Positions 19,126-31,500 of a stretch of DNA of 64,000 bases are shown piece after piece. The DNA lies in assembly GCF_963576675.1 (NCBI RefSeq), contig NC_088913.1, positions 87,357,001-87,421,000 on the forward strand. Direction: 5' to 3'. The notes below the pieces were generated by a model. It was not told where the DNA came from. It saw only the letters and a list, made by a program, of their open reading frames with translations, and did not search any database. The stretch's first letter is position 1. Each line of letters starts with the position of its first letter. The position numbers and the translations under genes are program-made. The stretch is from Euphorbia lathyris (lineage: Eukaryota > Streptophyta > Magnoliopsida > Malpighiales > Euphorbiaceae).

Positions 19126-21276
19126 CTAAGACAGGTATTTATTAGGGGCTCCTAAGAGCCTTGCCGAGGTACCCGCAAGCCCTCTCTTCTCAGGTAAAAC
19201 CAAAGAATTATGGCCACCTTTCTGTTTGCCTTTAAGCTTTTTCATACTAGATTTATTGACTCCCATACTTTTACCGATCCCAGGATCCCCACCCTGACTA
19301 GGAACACTAACTTCATTCAACTTTTTCTTCCTTTGATAAGCCAAAGTCTGGGAACTCCCCTGGGATACACCTTTGGAGACAAAAAGGGGGTTAACAGTTT
19401 CAGTCACCTTAGTTGATGGTTCTATAGATTCTAATCCTGGCATGCTTTGATCAATCTGTTCGTCAACCATGCCAGAATCCCGATCTTCCTCAATAGCCAG
19501 GGCCCCAAACCTGGAACCTGAACTGGTCTCTGCCCCAGCCCTGGGAATCTCACTGACTTTGGGATTAGGTTTCTCTTTGATACTAGGCTTGTCATTAGGA
19601 TTTTGAATGATAGCCTTTATCTTGGGGTTTATATCAGGGGGGCGATTCTGAGCAACAGAAGGCTGAGTCTTACGTCTAGCAGGCCTCTTCGCGACCATCC
19701 AGGGGCCAAAATTCCCCCCCTCACCTTGGATCCCTTCAGTTCTTCCAGCATTACCCTCAGCTTCCATTTCCACCACCCTCTCCCTCTTCGGGCATCCCTC
19801 CCTAGTATGTCCATACATACCACAATCATAACAAATGTTATGTAACCCTTTATATTCAATAAGGAAAACCTTGTCTCGAACATAGAATTTTGATAACAGG
19901 GGTTTAGCAAGATCAACATCAATACAAACCCTAGCAAATCTACCTCTAATTGCTCCCACCGTAGTTTTATCCACATGATGCACCTTCCCAACCAGACTTC
20001 CTATTTTGTTGAGGAAACTTTCACTATAATACTCAATAGGCAGGCCCGGAAACCTAACCCAAGTCAAAATTCTGCTTACCGAGCAATCATGAGGGTTAAA
20101 ATTAGGAACCCAATGCCTCAAAGCCAGAACCTGGTTGGAAATAATATATGGCCCTCCATTGACCACAGCATTGTAATCTTCCACACGAGTAAATTTAACG
20201 ACATAGTAATCATTCTCTAAGTCGGTAATCGTAACTTTACCTTTCTTAGCCCACTGTGCTTGTATCCTCTGGGCGAAATAGTGAAAACTAATTCTCTTCC
20301 CAAGAAGTGTAACTATTAGGGAGAGTTTCCACTTCTTTCTGAGCTCGCGCTTTTCTGCTGACGAAAGTCTAATCACCGGACAAAGCGGGTCATCATGTTC
20401 ACCATCTTCAACATCTGAGTCGGAGAACACCTCTTCATAATCCCCTTCCATCCTAACCTCCTCCATACAAAGTTCCTCCTCCACCACCCCCATAACTGTA
20501 TCTTTCCACGAGAGTTGCCCTGTGCCATTATTCACCACCCTTGATTTGGGAGAAACCGAGTTACCCTGACTCTGAATCCCGCACTCCTCACCAACCCTGT
20601 CCGACAATCCATTTATTTCCTTGATATGACCTAAGGCAGCCTGCACACGAGCCGCCGCCCCAAACTGACCAACCCCCATCCTGCTCGACCTCACGCCAGC
20701 CCCCTCCCTTGACTGCCCAGCAGGAATGCCGGCAACCCCTGCGCACGGCCCTGCAGAAGCGCCGAAACTCCCAGCGCAGAGCCTAGTCGTATTGCCGGCA
20801 TCCCCTACACACAGCCCAGTAGGAGCTGCGGCGCTCCCAACGCCAACCCTAACTCCACTGCCTGCGACAGCGCCGGCACTCCCACAAAGCCGCCCCGCCC
20901 CTTCCGCAGCAGATCCCGCCTGCCCACTGCTGGTGACATTACCGGCACCCTCAAAAGCCCGCCCCGCCTCATCCGCCGCAGATCCAGCCTGCCTAGGAGG
21001 CGCCTTCCTCCCTGCGTCGGAGATAACCCCTGCCCCAGCCGCTCGCCCGCGCACGGTCCCCTGCCCATCGGATCCCAACGATCCTGCCGCGCCGCCAACA
21101 CCATCCCCCGATCCCCTTGCATGCTCTCGGCCCCGCACCTCCTTGCCCCCATCCAACTCAACGCCCCAACAATCCAGCTTTCCCACCCTATCCCCGACGC
21201 CCTCCTCCTCCTAATCTGCCCAAGACAAAGCCGACACCCCCCTCTCCCTAGATCTTTCCCTAATCCTTTTCACCAT
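19126..21276 (-). pseudogene. LINE ORF1 (DUF4283 plus zinc knuckle), premature stop
   Basis: RNA-binding ORF1 protein of the L1-like LINE. The natural start is ATG 21276 (MVKRIRERSRERG), but codon 22 is TAG (21211-21213); downstream the frame is open from about 21210 to 19126. The N-terminal third is low complexity, rich in Gly/Ala. A DUF4283-type domain follows with KWKLSLIVTLLGKRISFHYF, VVKFTRVEDYNAVVNGGPY and WVRFPGLPIEYYSESFLNKIG, then a CCHC knuckle CYDCGMYGHTREGC. The C-terminal part is basic and disordered. Plant L1 ORF1 proteins coat the LINE RNA. The stop suggests a dead copy, consistent with the Tat insertion in ORF2. Confidence 0.88.
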
Positions 21277-21325
21277 AAACCCTAGAAGAGTGAGAGAGAG
21301 AGTAAATCAGAGAGCTGGTCTATGT
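21277..21325 (-). other. 5' untranslated end of the LINE
   Basis: A CT-rich stretch (read on minus: CTCTCTCTCACTCTTCTAGGG) before ATG 21276 looks like the short leader of a plant L1. Upstream (above about 21340) the sequence becomes very AT-rich host DNA. The exact 5' boundary and duplication could not be set because the 3' end is outside the window. Confidence 0.5.
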
Positions 21326-21837
21326 AATGGGTTTCTCTTAAAATATTAGTAATATATTATTATTAAAATATTATATTACTAATAATTTAATTATTTATTT
21401 TTTATTAGAAGTACATTAAATATTAATTTAACAATTTTTTTTTTGTATAAAACTTAATTAAAGAACATCTATATTATAATGATAGAAGAATAAACTTGTC
21501 ATTCAATAAAATAAGTAGTTAGTTTTGTCAAAACTCAAAAACTTTATAGTTTGTTTTTATAAACACAGAGACTAACTAGTGTAATACGTATAAACTCATA
21601 GACTAATAAATTATTTATCCTAAAAAAATTATAACTGTCAAGTGTCAAAGCACGAAACACTATTTGATTTATACCCAAGAAAGAAAAAAAAAGAATTCCA
21701 TGCCACAATATATTTACTTGAAATGGAAGAAGAACAAAGTATTCCATTGCCACAATAGTATTCCATCTGCTCAAGAAACTCATACGAAACATATATGTTT
21801 CATTGAATTCGGTGAGTCACTAGTTCCGACTGAGGCG

Positions 21838-22470
21838 ATCATTCTTGGGAAATTGACACATTTGTGGTTAAGTACTAAAGAATTTCTTCTTTTAGGGTGG
21901 ATTTCAAACTATTTCTGTGTTAGGATTTCTATACCTCACCGGTTAGGAACGCTGATGAAAGAGGTTAGAGAATTTTTATTATCAGTCCCTTTGTCACACA
22001 CGCGGATCATTTTCAGTTTGGGTATGTAGCAGGCAAACCAACATCAGTCCCAGTGGCGGCCCCCTCCGGCCGTCGGAGCCACCCAGACCAGAGGTGGTTT
22101 CGGCCCCCCTGTCCCCATATATTTAAGCTGGGGGTGCTGAATTAGCACCCCCAAACTTGAGGGAGGCAAACACTGGGCTGCCTCAAGTGTATCGTAATTG
22201 GTCCAGGATGGGCCTCTTGGCCTGTGAAGGACCAAACCAAACCACGTCCTTTTGGTTCTTCACATGCCAAAAAAATTTGTGCGGAAAGGGCCATGCCCAA
22301 TCCATATGTCACACAAGGTGGACTGATAACAAATTCTCGCAAATCTCTAGCCCGCCTTCTTGACCTGCGGCGGGACAAGCACAAATCACTACAAACACGG
22401 AAATAGTTTGAAACTCACCATGAAAGAAGAAATTATTTCATAATTAACCACAAATATATCAATTTTCCCT
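21838..22470. repeat. large imperfect foldback palindrome
   Basis: About 21847-21920 is the inverse of about 22396-22466: TTGTGGTTAAGTACTAAAGA on the left against the complement of CATAATTAACCACAAATATA on the right, with the shared TTTCAAACTATTTC. A second pair (about 21960-22020 against 22280-22360) shares TTATCAGTCC and TGTCACACA. Near the centre is a perfect hairpin with 9-bp arms GGGGGTGCT/AGCACCCCC at 22130-22152. The arms therefore form one 630-bp imperfect palindrome. It may be an old foldback transposon; no flanking duplication was found. Confidence 0.65.
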
Positions 22471-23087
22471 CATTTTTAAGATGCAAAAGCTTCATAACCA
22501 GTTTCAGCAACAATGTCAAGAGAATAATCACTAAGCATACACATACTAGTGTTCATAATTCATATGGGTAATAAATATGGAGTTCAACATTGATTTGATA
22601 TAAAAAAAAAAAAAAAAGAACAATCATAGAATATGTATAAAAAAAATAAGTAAAAATCATAAAATCACTCTGCAGTTACTACAGTTAAAGAAAAAATACA
22701 GATGTTAATAGCTGTCGATTAGCAGAGGCTATCACGTAACGGACACCCCCAAATGATGCCTTTATGAGCTTCAAAGCAGGCAGCCTCACATGGAGGAAGA
22801 GGTGGCAATTCGGATTATTGTATCAAAATCGTGTTATATTATATATATGTTCTATATGATATAAAATGCAAAAATAAAAATAATAATTATGTTTATCTTA
22901 TCATGCCAGTTGGGTTGTTTCTTTCTATATATCATGTTATTGTGTCAGAAAATGCCACCTCAGGAACTCACTTTGGCAACTAGGTTATAATCCAAATCCC
23001 ATAAATTGCAACATTGTGCAGAGGTTTTATTTGTGCTAGAGTAGTTATTGAGCTTGAAGAATTCAAACCAGGTAACAACTAATTGAA
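22471..23087. other. AT-rich intergenic sequence
   Basis: No gene, RNA or clear repeat seen. It contains simple A/T runs near 22600-22640 and 22850-22890. Confidence 0.5.
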
Positions 23088-23088
23088 T

Positions 23089-23393
23089 TACGCCCCATTT
23101 GATTGCCGGATTGTGCAGCAAATATTTTCCTAATTTTCCGGTGTTTGTTTGCTTAGGAAAAAAAAAATCAATGCAAAATTTCAAGTTCGTCACCAGGAAA
23201 ATTTATGAAGAAAATTAGCAAAATGTTTTAAATCCTACTCCACTCCTTACCCTTTTAAAAATAGTTGTCACCCATCACTTGTTCTCGTTTCTTGGTGTTG
23301 TAGCTAAACACACAATTTCATTTTGCTAACACAAAATTTTCTATTACCCAATATTTTTCAAAATACAATATTTTCTAACAAACGGGGTATTAG
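23089..23393. mobile_element. probable MITE with CCCC(G/A)TTTG inverted ends
   Basis: The left end CGCCCCATTTGATTG and the inverse of the right end CAAACGGGGTA match in the core CCCC(A/G)TTTG. The ends are flanked by TTA on both sides, as for PIF/Harbinger-type elements with 3-bp duplications. Length is about 300 bp. Ends are short, so the call is tentative. Confidence 0.4.
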
Positions 23394-23680
23394 ATTCAGC
23401 AAACATGAACTTAATGTATGCGATTATAATTCGGTAGTGCTCAATATGTCAAACTGAAATATCGGAGGCTTAATCAACAAAAATCAAAAAGACCATGAGC
23501 TGAAAGATACTTTTTTTTTTTTTTCCAAAGCATGAAGAAATAAAATTTATGGTGGACTAAACTCAATGCTATTTAAACTTTCTGATTAGCATTATAATAG
23601 TAATAGAAACGTCAATTTAAGACAGGCTAACTAATTTGACATTATAATCATATATCTATGCATGCCTTATATATATAAAG

Positions 23681-24146
23681 AATAAGGTGCAAAAATGCTC
23701 TCCACGTTAACAATCATGAGCAATTTTATCCTAAACGTCTAAAATTGTACAATTTTATCCTTAACGTTAGCAGCAAAGTATAAATTTACCCCTAACATTG
23801 ACAAATTAGGTCAATTTGAGAAATAATTCATCAAACTATCTTCTTATGTGCCTTATTTTATCCTTAACGTTGGCAGCAAATCATGTTTATACTTCACATG
23901 TGCCTTATTTTATCATTCATTAGTAACAAATCACAAACATATTTATTTTTATAAGCAACTGATATATAATTGGTGCACAGAATAATAAATAAAATATCTG
24001 CATTTTATAATGTTGTCCGAAATTAACACAACTTGTCAACCTTAGGGTAAAATTGTTCTTAGCTGCCAACCTTAATTGCACCATTTTAAAAGTTATGAGT
24101 AAAATTGCTCTTAGTTAAAGTTAGGAGTATTTTTTAACCTTATTCC
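23681..24146. mobile_element. MITE with 30-bp inverted ends and 11-bp target duplication
   Basis: Left end AATAAGGTGCAAAAATGCTC and right end (inverse) ATAAGGTTAAAAAATACTCC are matching terminal inverted repeats. The 11-mer TATATATAAAG is present on both sides (23670-23680 and 24147-24157). The interior repeats phrases of the TTTTATCCTTAACGTTAGCA type. A 9-11-bp duplication suggests a Mutator-like MITE. A related but truncated copy is at about 60945-61058. Confidence 0.75.
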
Positions 24147-24212
24147 TATATATAAAGCTTAACAACAACTACTGGAAAAAAATCACATATACAACAAAAT
24201 TCATTCTAATAA

Positions 24213-26915
24213 CTATGGAAAATGGATTCTGATTTTTGTTTTACCTGAAAACTCCTTCCATTGGGATTTATGTTCCTCAAGAGCATGACAGCCATAAATG
24301 TAGACATGGCTTAATTTGGAGAGCCGTTGTATTATTGCAGCTGTTGATTGATGCTGGAGATGCCAACAATAGTTAAGAGAAATGGCTTCAAGAGATTGAA
24401 GATCACCCAACCACTCTGGCAATGCTTCCATTGCTGTGAACCCTTTTATCTTCAAACACTGGAGGCTATAAAGTTGTTGAAGTTGATTTGGTAGAACAGA
24501 CATTTTCCGACCGAAAACATCAGATCCCCAGATTTCTAACTCCTCAAGACGTCTAAGGTCTTTGATTCGATTCAAATAACGGAAATCATCCAAATTCTCT
24601 GAGAATGCACCAATGCTTAATTTCCTCAGTTGAGTGAGTTTGCATAATATCTCCTCAGAGAAAAATTCCAATCCTTTACAGCAATATATCTGTAAGGAGA
24701 TTAAAGAGCTTTGCATCCCCAAATCTTCTGGAATGAACTTCAGCCATTCACATCTTATTATTTCGAAGTCCTTATAAGACTCGTTGGATAGAAGCCAGTT
24801 TCGAAGATAAGTCAATTTCGAACATCCTACAACGGATAGACTTGTAATAGAAGGGAAGGACTTGTGTTCATCAAATATGAACCTCAATTCTTCACAATCT
24901 TTGATTTCTATCTTCACCAGTGCCGAAAGATCTCTCATTGGAAAACCTGCCAATTTAGGACAACATTGAATGGACAAATTTTCAAGTCGATGAAATATGT
25001 TACCATGAGATGCAAGACTCCATTCAGTTAAATTCTCCATCCAACTTAGAGACAATGATATCAATGATGGAAAAAGCCACCACACATGTCGACTGCTATT
25101 GCATTCGTATGACTCGTTAACTACGCATTTCACTCTTTCCATATGACTTATCTTAAGAAATTTCAGAAAAGGAAGATTTCCAAGGAGTGGTAGTTGTTCA
25201 CAGTTACAATTTGAGAGAGTCAAAACTTGAAGCATACGGATCTCGGTGATGGATTTAGGCGACCAATTTAGCATTGTATTTGAAACATGAAGATATCTGA
25301 AATGTTTCAACTTCTTAATAGATGATGACACATTTTCCATGACAACATCATTCAAGTATAGCGTCCGCCAGCTTTTTGAATTCCAAGACCTTCGAAAGGG
25401 AGCACCGTTGAGGATGATAGTACTCAAGTACTTGGCCTTATTCTTAAGAAGAGCCTTTGAAGTTCTTATAGATTGATAATCTGCATATAAATAGTGAATA
25501 AGCCTTTCAGATTTTTCTAGTGACAATGCAAGATCATGCACAAGATTCTGCATTTTGCACTTTATAACATTGCCATCATCATCACTTTCCGCATCGTGGA
25601 AGAAGGAATTCGAAAGTAAGGCATGGAAATACTTGTTGCCCATATCACAAGAGTCAACAAATCTCTCACCCATCCACAATTGAATCAAATCTTCTTTCAT
25701 AATTAAAGATCCTTTTGGGAAAACTGAACAAAGTGCAAAACATGGCTTGAAAGTGTAAAACATGGCATCAAAGTGTTCAAAACTTAGTATCAATATAGAC
25801 TTAACACTCTCCTCAATGTCCCTTCCTTTCAGAAAATGACTATCTCTAATTTTCAACCATGCTACCTCATCCCTGTTAAACCCCAATGTCCCGCCTAAAA
25901 CTTTTGCGGCCAATGGCACTCCTCTACATTTTTTCGCTATCTCTCTTCCAATGGCCTCTAAATTAGACTGCACAGTGACATTTCTAAAAGCCCTTTTCTT
26001 CAAAATGAACCAGCACTCATTATCAGACAAGAAATCAAGTGTATGCCTATGCTGAGATGAAGTCTCAACAATGGATGCAACATGTTCACAACGAGTTGTT
26101 AGAAGAACAACATTTCCATTGTTTGTACAAATTTTTAACAACCGAGTCTTCAAATCATCCCACCACCTAGACACATCTTCGCAAACATCATCAAGAACGA
26201 GAAGAAATCTTTTCCTCGCCAACTGTTTCTCAAGTTGTTGAAGAATTGCATCTTTATTGGTTAAACTTACGCCCCCCATTGTTGCATTCAAAGATTGCAA
26301 CATTTGACCCAAAACTTTTAGTTCATCACATTTGACCCACATTTTAACATCAAAAAAGTTCAATGTCATGACTTGGTGAGACACCATTTTAGCCAAAGTA
26401 GTCTTGCCGAGACCACCCATTCCCACAATGGGAACAACAGTGAGAAGTTGTTGATCAGAAGAGTGAGTCAGCAAGTTTACAATTTTGGAGGCATCATCCT
26501 CCCTCCCAATAACTGGACAATTGTCAAGGACTGAGTCTATTACTCCAGGACGCTGGATTATTCTCCCATCAGATTCAGATATGAATTGAAGGCGAAATCC
26601 AATTTCATTCTTTAACTTATCAAGTGACCGATTCACAATTGTAAATTTGTGGGCTAATTTCAGAGTAAATATGAGGTTTTTAAGAAAATTCAAATTGGTT
26701 ACCTTTGGACGGAGAATCTCATAGGCTAACTCATCAAGGATATCTTGTGCATCATGATAAGCAACTTCCTTTAATCTCATGTCAATTGGCATCTGTTTCT
26801 CCAGATCACGAATTTCAGTCAGCAACTGCAGAAGCTGTCTCAGAAAACCTGGCCAGGGTAAATTCAGCTTGGCCAGGGTTTCCTCCACCACAAAACTCAA
26901 GGAAATCTTATCCAT
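24213..26915 (-). CDS. CNL-1: single-exon CC-NBS-LRR resistance protein (RGA type)
   Basis: Cytoplasmic immune receptor of about 900 residues; start ATG 26915. A short coiled-coil region (1-100) has DAQDILDELAYE. NB-ARC (about 130-420) shows P-loop GMGGLGKTTLAK, kinase-2 FLLVLDDVCEDV, RNBS-B NVVLLTTRCEHVA and GLPL-type CRGVPLAAKVLGG. The MHD position reads KMQNLVHDLA instead of MHDLVHDLA, so both His and Asp are changed. LRRs follow to the C-terminus (LEAISLNYCWHLQHQSTAA). Unlike its neighbours it has no intron at the K/V junction after the coiled coil, and its C-terminus is different, so it is a diverged paralogue. Its LRR region is also shorter. The reading frame is intact; function as sensor or helper is not known. 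Confidence 0.93.
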   Translation of the reverse strand: MDKISLSFVVEETLAKLNLPWPGFLRQLLQLLTEIRDLEKQMPIDMRLKEVAYHDAQDILDELAYEILRPKVTNLNFLKNLIFTLKLAHKFTIVNRSLDKLKNEIGFRLQFISESDGRIIQRPGVIDSVLDNCPVIGREDDASKIVNLLTHSSDQQLLTVVPIVGMGGLGKTTLAKMVSHQVMTLNFFDVKMWVKCDELKVLGQMLQSLNATMGGVSLTNKDAILQQLEKQLARKRFLLVLDDVCEDVSRWWDDLKTRLLKICTNNGNVVLLTTRCEHVASIVETSSQHRHTLDFLSDNECWFILKKRAFRNVTVQSNLEAIGREIAKKCRGVPLAAKVLGGTLGFNRDEVAWLKIRDSHFLKGRDIEESVKSILILSFEHFDAMFYTFKPCFALCSVFPKGSLIMKEDLIQLWMGERFVDSCDMGNKYFHALLSNSFFHDAESDDDGNVIKCKMQNLVHDLALSLEKSERLIHYLYADYQSIRTSKALLKNKAKYLSTIILNGAPFRRSWNSKSWRTLYLNDVVMENVSSSIKKLKHFRYLHVSNTMLNWSPKSITEIRMLQVLTLSNCNCEQLPLLGNLPFLKFLKISHMERVKCVVNESYECNSSRHVWWLFPSLISLSLSWMENLTEWSLASHGNIFHRLENLSIQCCPKLAGFPMRDLSALVKIEIKDCEELRFIFDEHKSFPSITSLSVVGCSKLTYLRNWLLSNESYKDFEIIRCEWLKFIPEDLGMQSSLISLQIYCCKGLEFFSEEILCKLTQLRKLSIGAFSENLDDFRYLNRIKDLRRLEELEIWGSDVFGRKMSVLPNQLQQLYSLQCLKIKGFTAMEALPEWLGDLQSLEAISLNYCWHLQHQSTAAIIQRLSKLSHVYIYGCHALEEHKSQWKEFSGKTKIRIHFP

Positions 26916-27651
26916 TTTAGACTGAAAGATGAAAAGGAGGAACCAAGATTAAAAAGAAGAAGCAGATGGTTATGGACTTGCAGTGTTCATAATACTAGAT
27001 CATATACTATATAGTGGTGGTCAAAGTTGGATGGCCATGCAATTTAATATCATAAACTATCAATCCACCTAACCCATTTTAACTTTATCCATATTTTTCT
27101 TTTCTTTTTTCCCACTTAAAATTAAGAAATTATTATTTATGATTTAATTTTTAATTTTATATTTTTACTTGGACAGAGTTTCCTCCAACAAAATGCATTA
27201 TTACTGCCACTTAACTATGTAACAGTTATAAAGAACCCAAATTGTTATTTTTTTAAAGAAATGGTATAAGAATTGGGAATTTTCAGAAGTATTTATTATC
27301 TCAAGAAATTACCTGATGAGCTTCTGATGGAGGATTTTTTATATGAGCATCCTGGAGCCTCAACTTCCACTGCTGTAACTACTCCTACAATTCTCAGTTT
27401 ACTGAAGCTGCATAAAAAAACTTGAACTGATTTTTTTTAGTAAGCTGTTGTAACTGAATATCAAAACACAAGAATCGAAATAAGAGCTATACGTACATTC
27501 AAGTGCAAAAGCTCACAAACAATTGATCATATTTAACACTTCAACGCAAATCTAGATCAGTACTTAAAAGTATACAAATTTCAAATTGCAATCTCATCTT
27601 AATTTCTTCCTTAAGCTTTTAATCTTCAATACAATATACATCAGTGTTAGG
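26916..27651. other. intergenic: CNL-1 upstream region and CNL-2 3' flank
   Basis: No gene seen. From about 27495 the sequence (TTCAAGTGCAAAAGCTCACA, CATATTTAACACTT, TTTCAAATTGCAAT) is homologous to the 3' flanks of CNL-3 (about 33610-35010) and in part CNL-4 (about 53700). The tandem duplication unit therefore included about 1 kb downstream of each gene. Confidence 0.6.
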
Positions 27652-28330
27652 CTATGTTGCCCGGACACGGATACGGATACGGTATCCGACACGGACACGG
27701 ATATGGGAAACGTCATTCCTATAAAACACAGGACACGGATACGTGGGGGACACGTGTAAATATTAAAAATATTGGAGCACATTTATAAATATTAAAAATA
27801 TATTTTTATATATGATTTTTTGTAATATAACTAAATAAAAACATATAAACGAAATTCGAACTTCTTGTGCTTTCTGAATCCATAATCCAATCTCCAAGCA
27901 AAACAGATAAAGAGATTAAAAGTTTGGAAAACACTTAGAAATTTGAGTAGGAAGAGGAACGCAAGAATAGAGAAAGAATGTGAATGAATTGTGAAAGATT
28001 GTTAGCAGGGATGGAGAAGTTTGAGAGTTTTTGAATTAATTAGGAGTTTCTGGCATTAATTCCCCCTGTCCTTTGGAGTTTCTGGCTCTCCAAATCTATT
28101 TGGAATAACGACGATCAATGATTGAAGTTGAACGGCTGTTTTTTCACATTTGAAGAATCGCTTGTTTTTTTTTCTAGGACACGTGTATCCTTCACTGATA
28201 CGCGTGCCCAACTTTCCGATATTACGGAAACGGCCCCGACAACCTGTCCCAGGCGTTTCCGGCCGTTTCCATATCGGATACATATCCGACACGTGATACG
28301 TTGGGTCTATGGCGTGTCCGTGCTTCAGAG
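27652..28330. mobile_element. hAT-like MITE A with 8-bp duplication
   Basis: Begins CTATGTTGCCCGGACACGG and ends with the inverse of CTCTGAAGCACGGACACG. It is flanked by the 8-mer GTGTTAGG at 27644-27651 and 28331-28338. Subterminal regions carry repeated ACACGGATACGG-type motifs. CTATGTTGCxCGGAC ends and 8-bp duplications match a MITE family widespread in plants. No transposase is present. It sits in the 3' flank of CNL-2. Confidence 0.85.
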
Positions 28331-28558
28331 GTGTTAGGCAATAAATGTACTGGACAATATGTAAAATTGAATCGAAGAATGATAATGAACATTATGGCCA
28401 TTACTTTTGATCATATGTTTCTATAATGACTAAGAAGAAGAATTTATCATATACAATTATCCTTACCAAACAATTAACAACAAAAATTTATTCCTATAAT
28501 TACATTTCAAAGCCTTAAACAAGAACCAAACAAAATCAAATACAGAAAATTCATCCAA
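28331..28558. other. 3' flank of CNL-2
   Basis: AT-rich sequence including TTTCTATAATGA and ATAATTACATTTCAAAGCC, which recur after CNL-3 and the relic CNL-5. It probably contains the CNL-2 3' untranslated region. Confidence 0.5.
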
Positions 28559-31500
28559 CTAATATCCCAAACGGACTCTGACATTGGAGACATGTGAAAA
28601 CTCAACTTTGATTCTTTTGGTTTCCAAAGACTGCAACCATTCAGCTTTACATTCCTCGAGAATGGGGCAGCAATTAATGCTGAGATGATTTAAACTGCAG
28701 AGGCGTCGTATGACTGTAGCTGTTGATGGACAGCCAAGATGCCCACAGTTATCCAGAGAAAGGGACTGAAGAGACTGAAGATTTGTCAACCATTCTGGTA
28801 ATGCTTCCATCCTTGTGAATCCCATTATCTTCAATGATTTCAGGGCAGTGATGTGTTGAAGTTTTATTGGTAGACAACACATTTCACGACCAAAAAAATC
28901 AGATCCCCATATTTCTAACTCTTGAAGGCATCGAATGTCTTTGATTCCATTCAGATAACAAAAATCATCCAACTCCTCTGAGAATGCACCAATACTTAAA
29001 TTCTGCAACTGAGTGAGATTGCATAATATCTCATCTGGAAAATATCTCAATCTTTTACAACAATATATCTCTAAGGAGGTTAAACAACTCACCTTCCCTA
29101 AATCTTTTGGAATAAATATCAGCCATTCACATCTTCTTACACTCAATTCCTTGAAACTCACGTAAGATAAAAGCCAGTTTCGAAGATCTGTTAATTTTGA
29201 ACATCCAGCAATTGATAGACTTGTTAGAAAGGGGAAGGACTGCTGCTTATCAAATAGGATTCTCAATTCCTCACAATCTCTGATTTCTAGCTTCACAAGT
29301 TCGAACAGATCACTCATTGGAAAACCTGTCAATTTAGCACAAGATTGAATGGACAAGTTTTCAAGACAAGGAAACACAACAACCTTATTGTCATACGATG
29401 GACAGCTCCATTCTGTCAAATTCTCCATCTGGCTTATAGACAATGATTTCAGTGCTGGAAATAACCTCAAGCATCCAATGCTACTGCTTTCCCTGTCAAT
29501 CCCGTAGAACTCATTATCTACTTGCTTCACTTTTCCCAAGTGATTCATCTTCAGAAATTTAAGATGAGGAAGATCTCCAAGGCAAGGGAGTTGTACGCAG
29601 TTGCTGCACCGTTCTAACCTAAGATCCACCAAATTATTAATGACTCCAAAAGAATCACCATCACCAGGACTCTTCATCCTCAACATCCATGACGGCCATT
29701 TTTCTCCCATATAATACTTAATCTTTATTCTTTTTATGTTTGGATGAGGTTGAAGGCCTTCCAGCAGTTCCTCGTCCCTTGAATTTCTAGCATTTGCTCC
29801 ATAACTCCATTGAAAACTAAGTCCTTGTATTTCTGTTTTCCCCTTCAAATTTGCTCTCTCGACTTCTTTCTTATCACCCACCTCCTCAAGCCTTGTTATT
29901 TTCAAGTCCCCTCTTAGTTTGCTTAAGCATTGAAGTTCTTCAATGCTACCTCCAAAGTCGGAACCCACAACAAAGAATAGCAATGTCTCGAGACCATTTA
30001 GCTTTCCCAAACCAAATGGCATCTGGTGCTCATAAGAAAAAGCAATATGCTTCAAACTGATCAGATTGTTAATCTTCTTTCTAGGAAGCTTGGTAAGTTC
30101 CTTGCATTCAAGGAATTTCAAAGTATGGAGATTGCAGAGCTCAATGATTGATTCAGGCAACTCTTTGATGTCAGAATTTGAGACATCCAAAGTTTGAAGA
30201 TTGTGGAGCTTGGTGATTGATTCAGGCAATTCTTTGATGTCGGAATTTGAGACATCCAAAGTTTGAAGACTGTGGAGCTTGCTGATGGATTCAGGCAACT
30301 TTTCGATGTTAGAATTTGAGAGATTCAAAGTTTGAAGATTGAAAAGTTTGGTGATGAATTCAGGCAATTCTTTGATGCTAGAATTTGAGAGATTCAAAGT
30401 TTGAAGATGGTATAGCTTGGTGATTGACTCAGACAGCTCTTTGGTTTTAGAAATTGAGACACCAAGATACCTCAAATGTTTCATTTTCCCAATTGATGAT
30501 GGCAATATATCCATATCAGCAACATTCAAGTGCAGACTCCGCAATCCTTTCACCTTCCATATCTCTTTATTTGGAGCACCGCTGACCATAATAGTACGCA
30601 ACTTATTGGCCCTACGCTTTAGAATATTCATCGAACCTGGTACATAATAATCATCTGCATAGAAATGATAGTTGGAAGATGCTCTACCTGTGTATTCTCT
30701 GTACTCACTGAATATATCAGATATGCACAAATGATATAGAAGATTGTACACAAGATTGTGCATCTTGCATAGTATGACATCGTCATTATCATCTCTTTCT
30801 ACTTCTTGCAACAAGGAACTTGCAAGTAACGCATCAAAGCATTTGTTGCCCATGTCACATGACTCAACAACCCCCTCAGCCATCCATAAGCAAATCAACT
30901 CTTCCTTTCTAGTCACGAAGCTTCGTGGAAAAAATGAGCAGAATGCAAGGCATGACTTTAAATATGAGGGCAAGTTATGAAAAATTTGTTTGATCAAAGG
31001 CAAATGGCTTTCTTTAAAATCATCAAAATCTCTAATTTTCAACCATGCTTCTTCATCCCTATTAAATCCCATCATTACTCCCAAAACATTTGCAATTAAT
31101 GGAATTCCTCCACATATATTTGCAATTTCCCTTCCTATAGCCTCTAAATTTGATGGGACTGGTGTTATTACATTTCTAAATGCCCTTTCCTTCAAAATGA
31201 ACCAACACTCATCCTTAGACAATAAACGAAGCTTAATACTATGCTCAGATGAAGTGCCCATAACGTATGAAACACCCTCCGAAATAGTTGTGACAAGAAT
31301 AGCATTTCCATTGTTTGTACAAACTCTTAACAACAGAGTATCTAAAAGTTTCCATTGATGTTGATCATCATTCCAAACATCATCTAGAACCAAAAGAAAT
31401 ATTTTACTCGCCAACTCTTTCTTAAGTTGTTGAAGAATTTCATCTTCACTGGTTAAGCCCCGCATCGATGCATTCAAAAATCGCAACATTTGTTCCATAA

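Noticed and set aside
26650..26705. A 49-bp GTAACC...AAATTAG intron in CNL-1
   Set aside because: Shorter than normal plant introns, and removing it would delete residues that align with the other CNL proteins.
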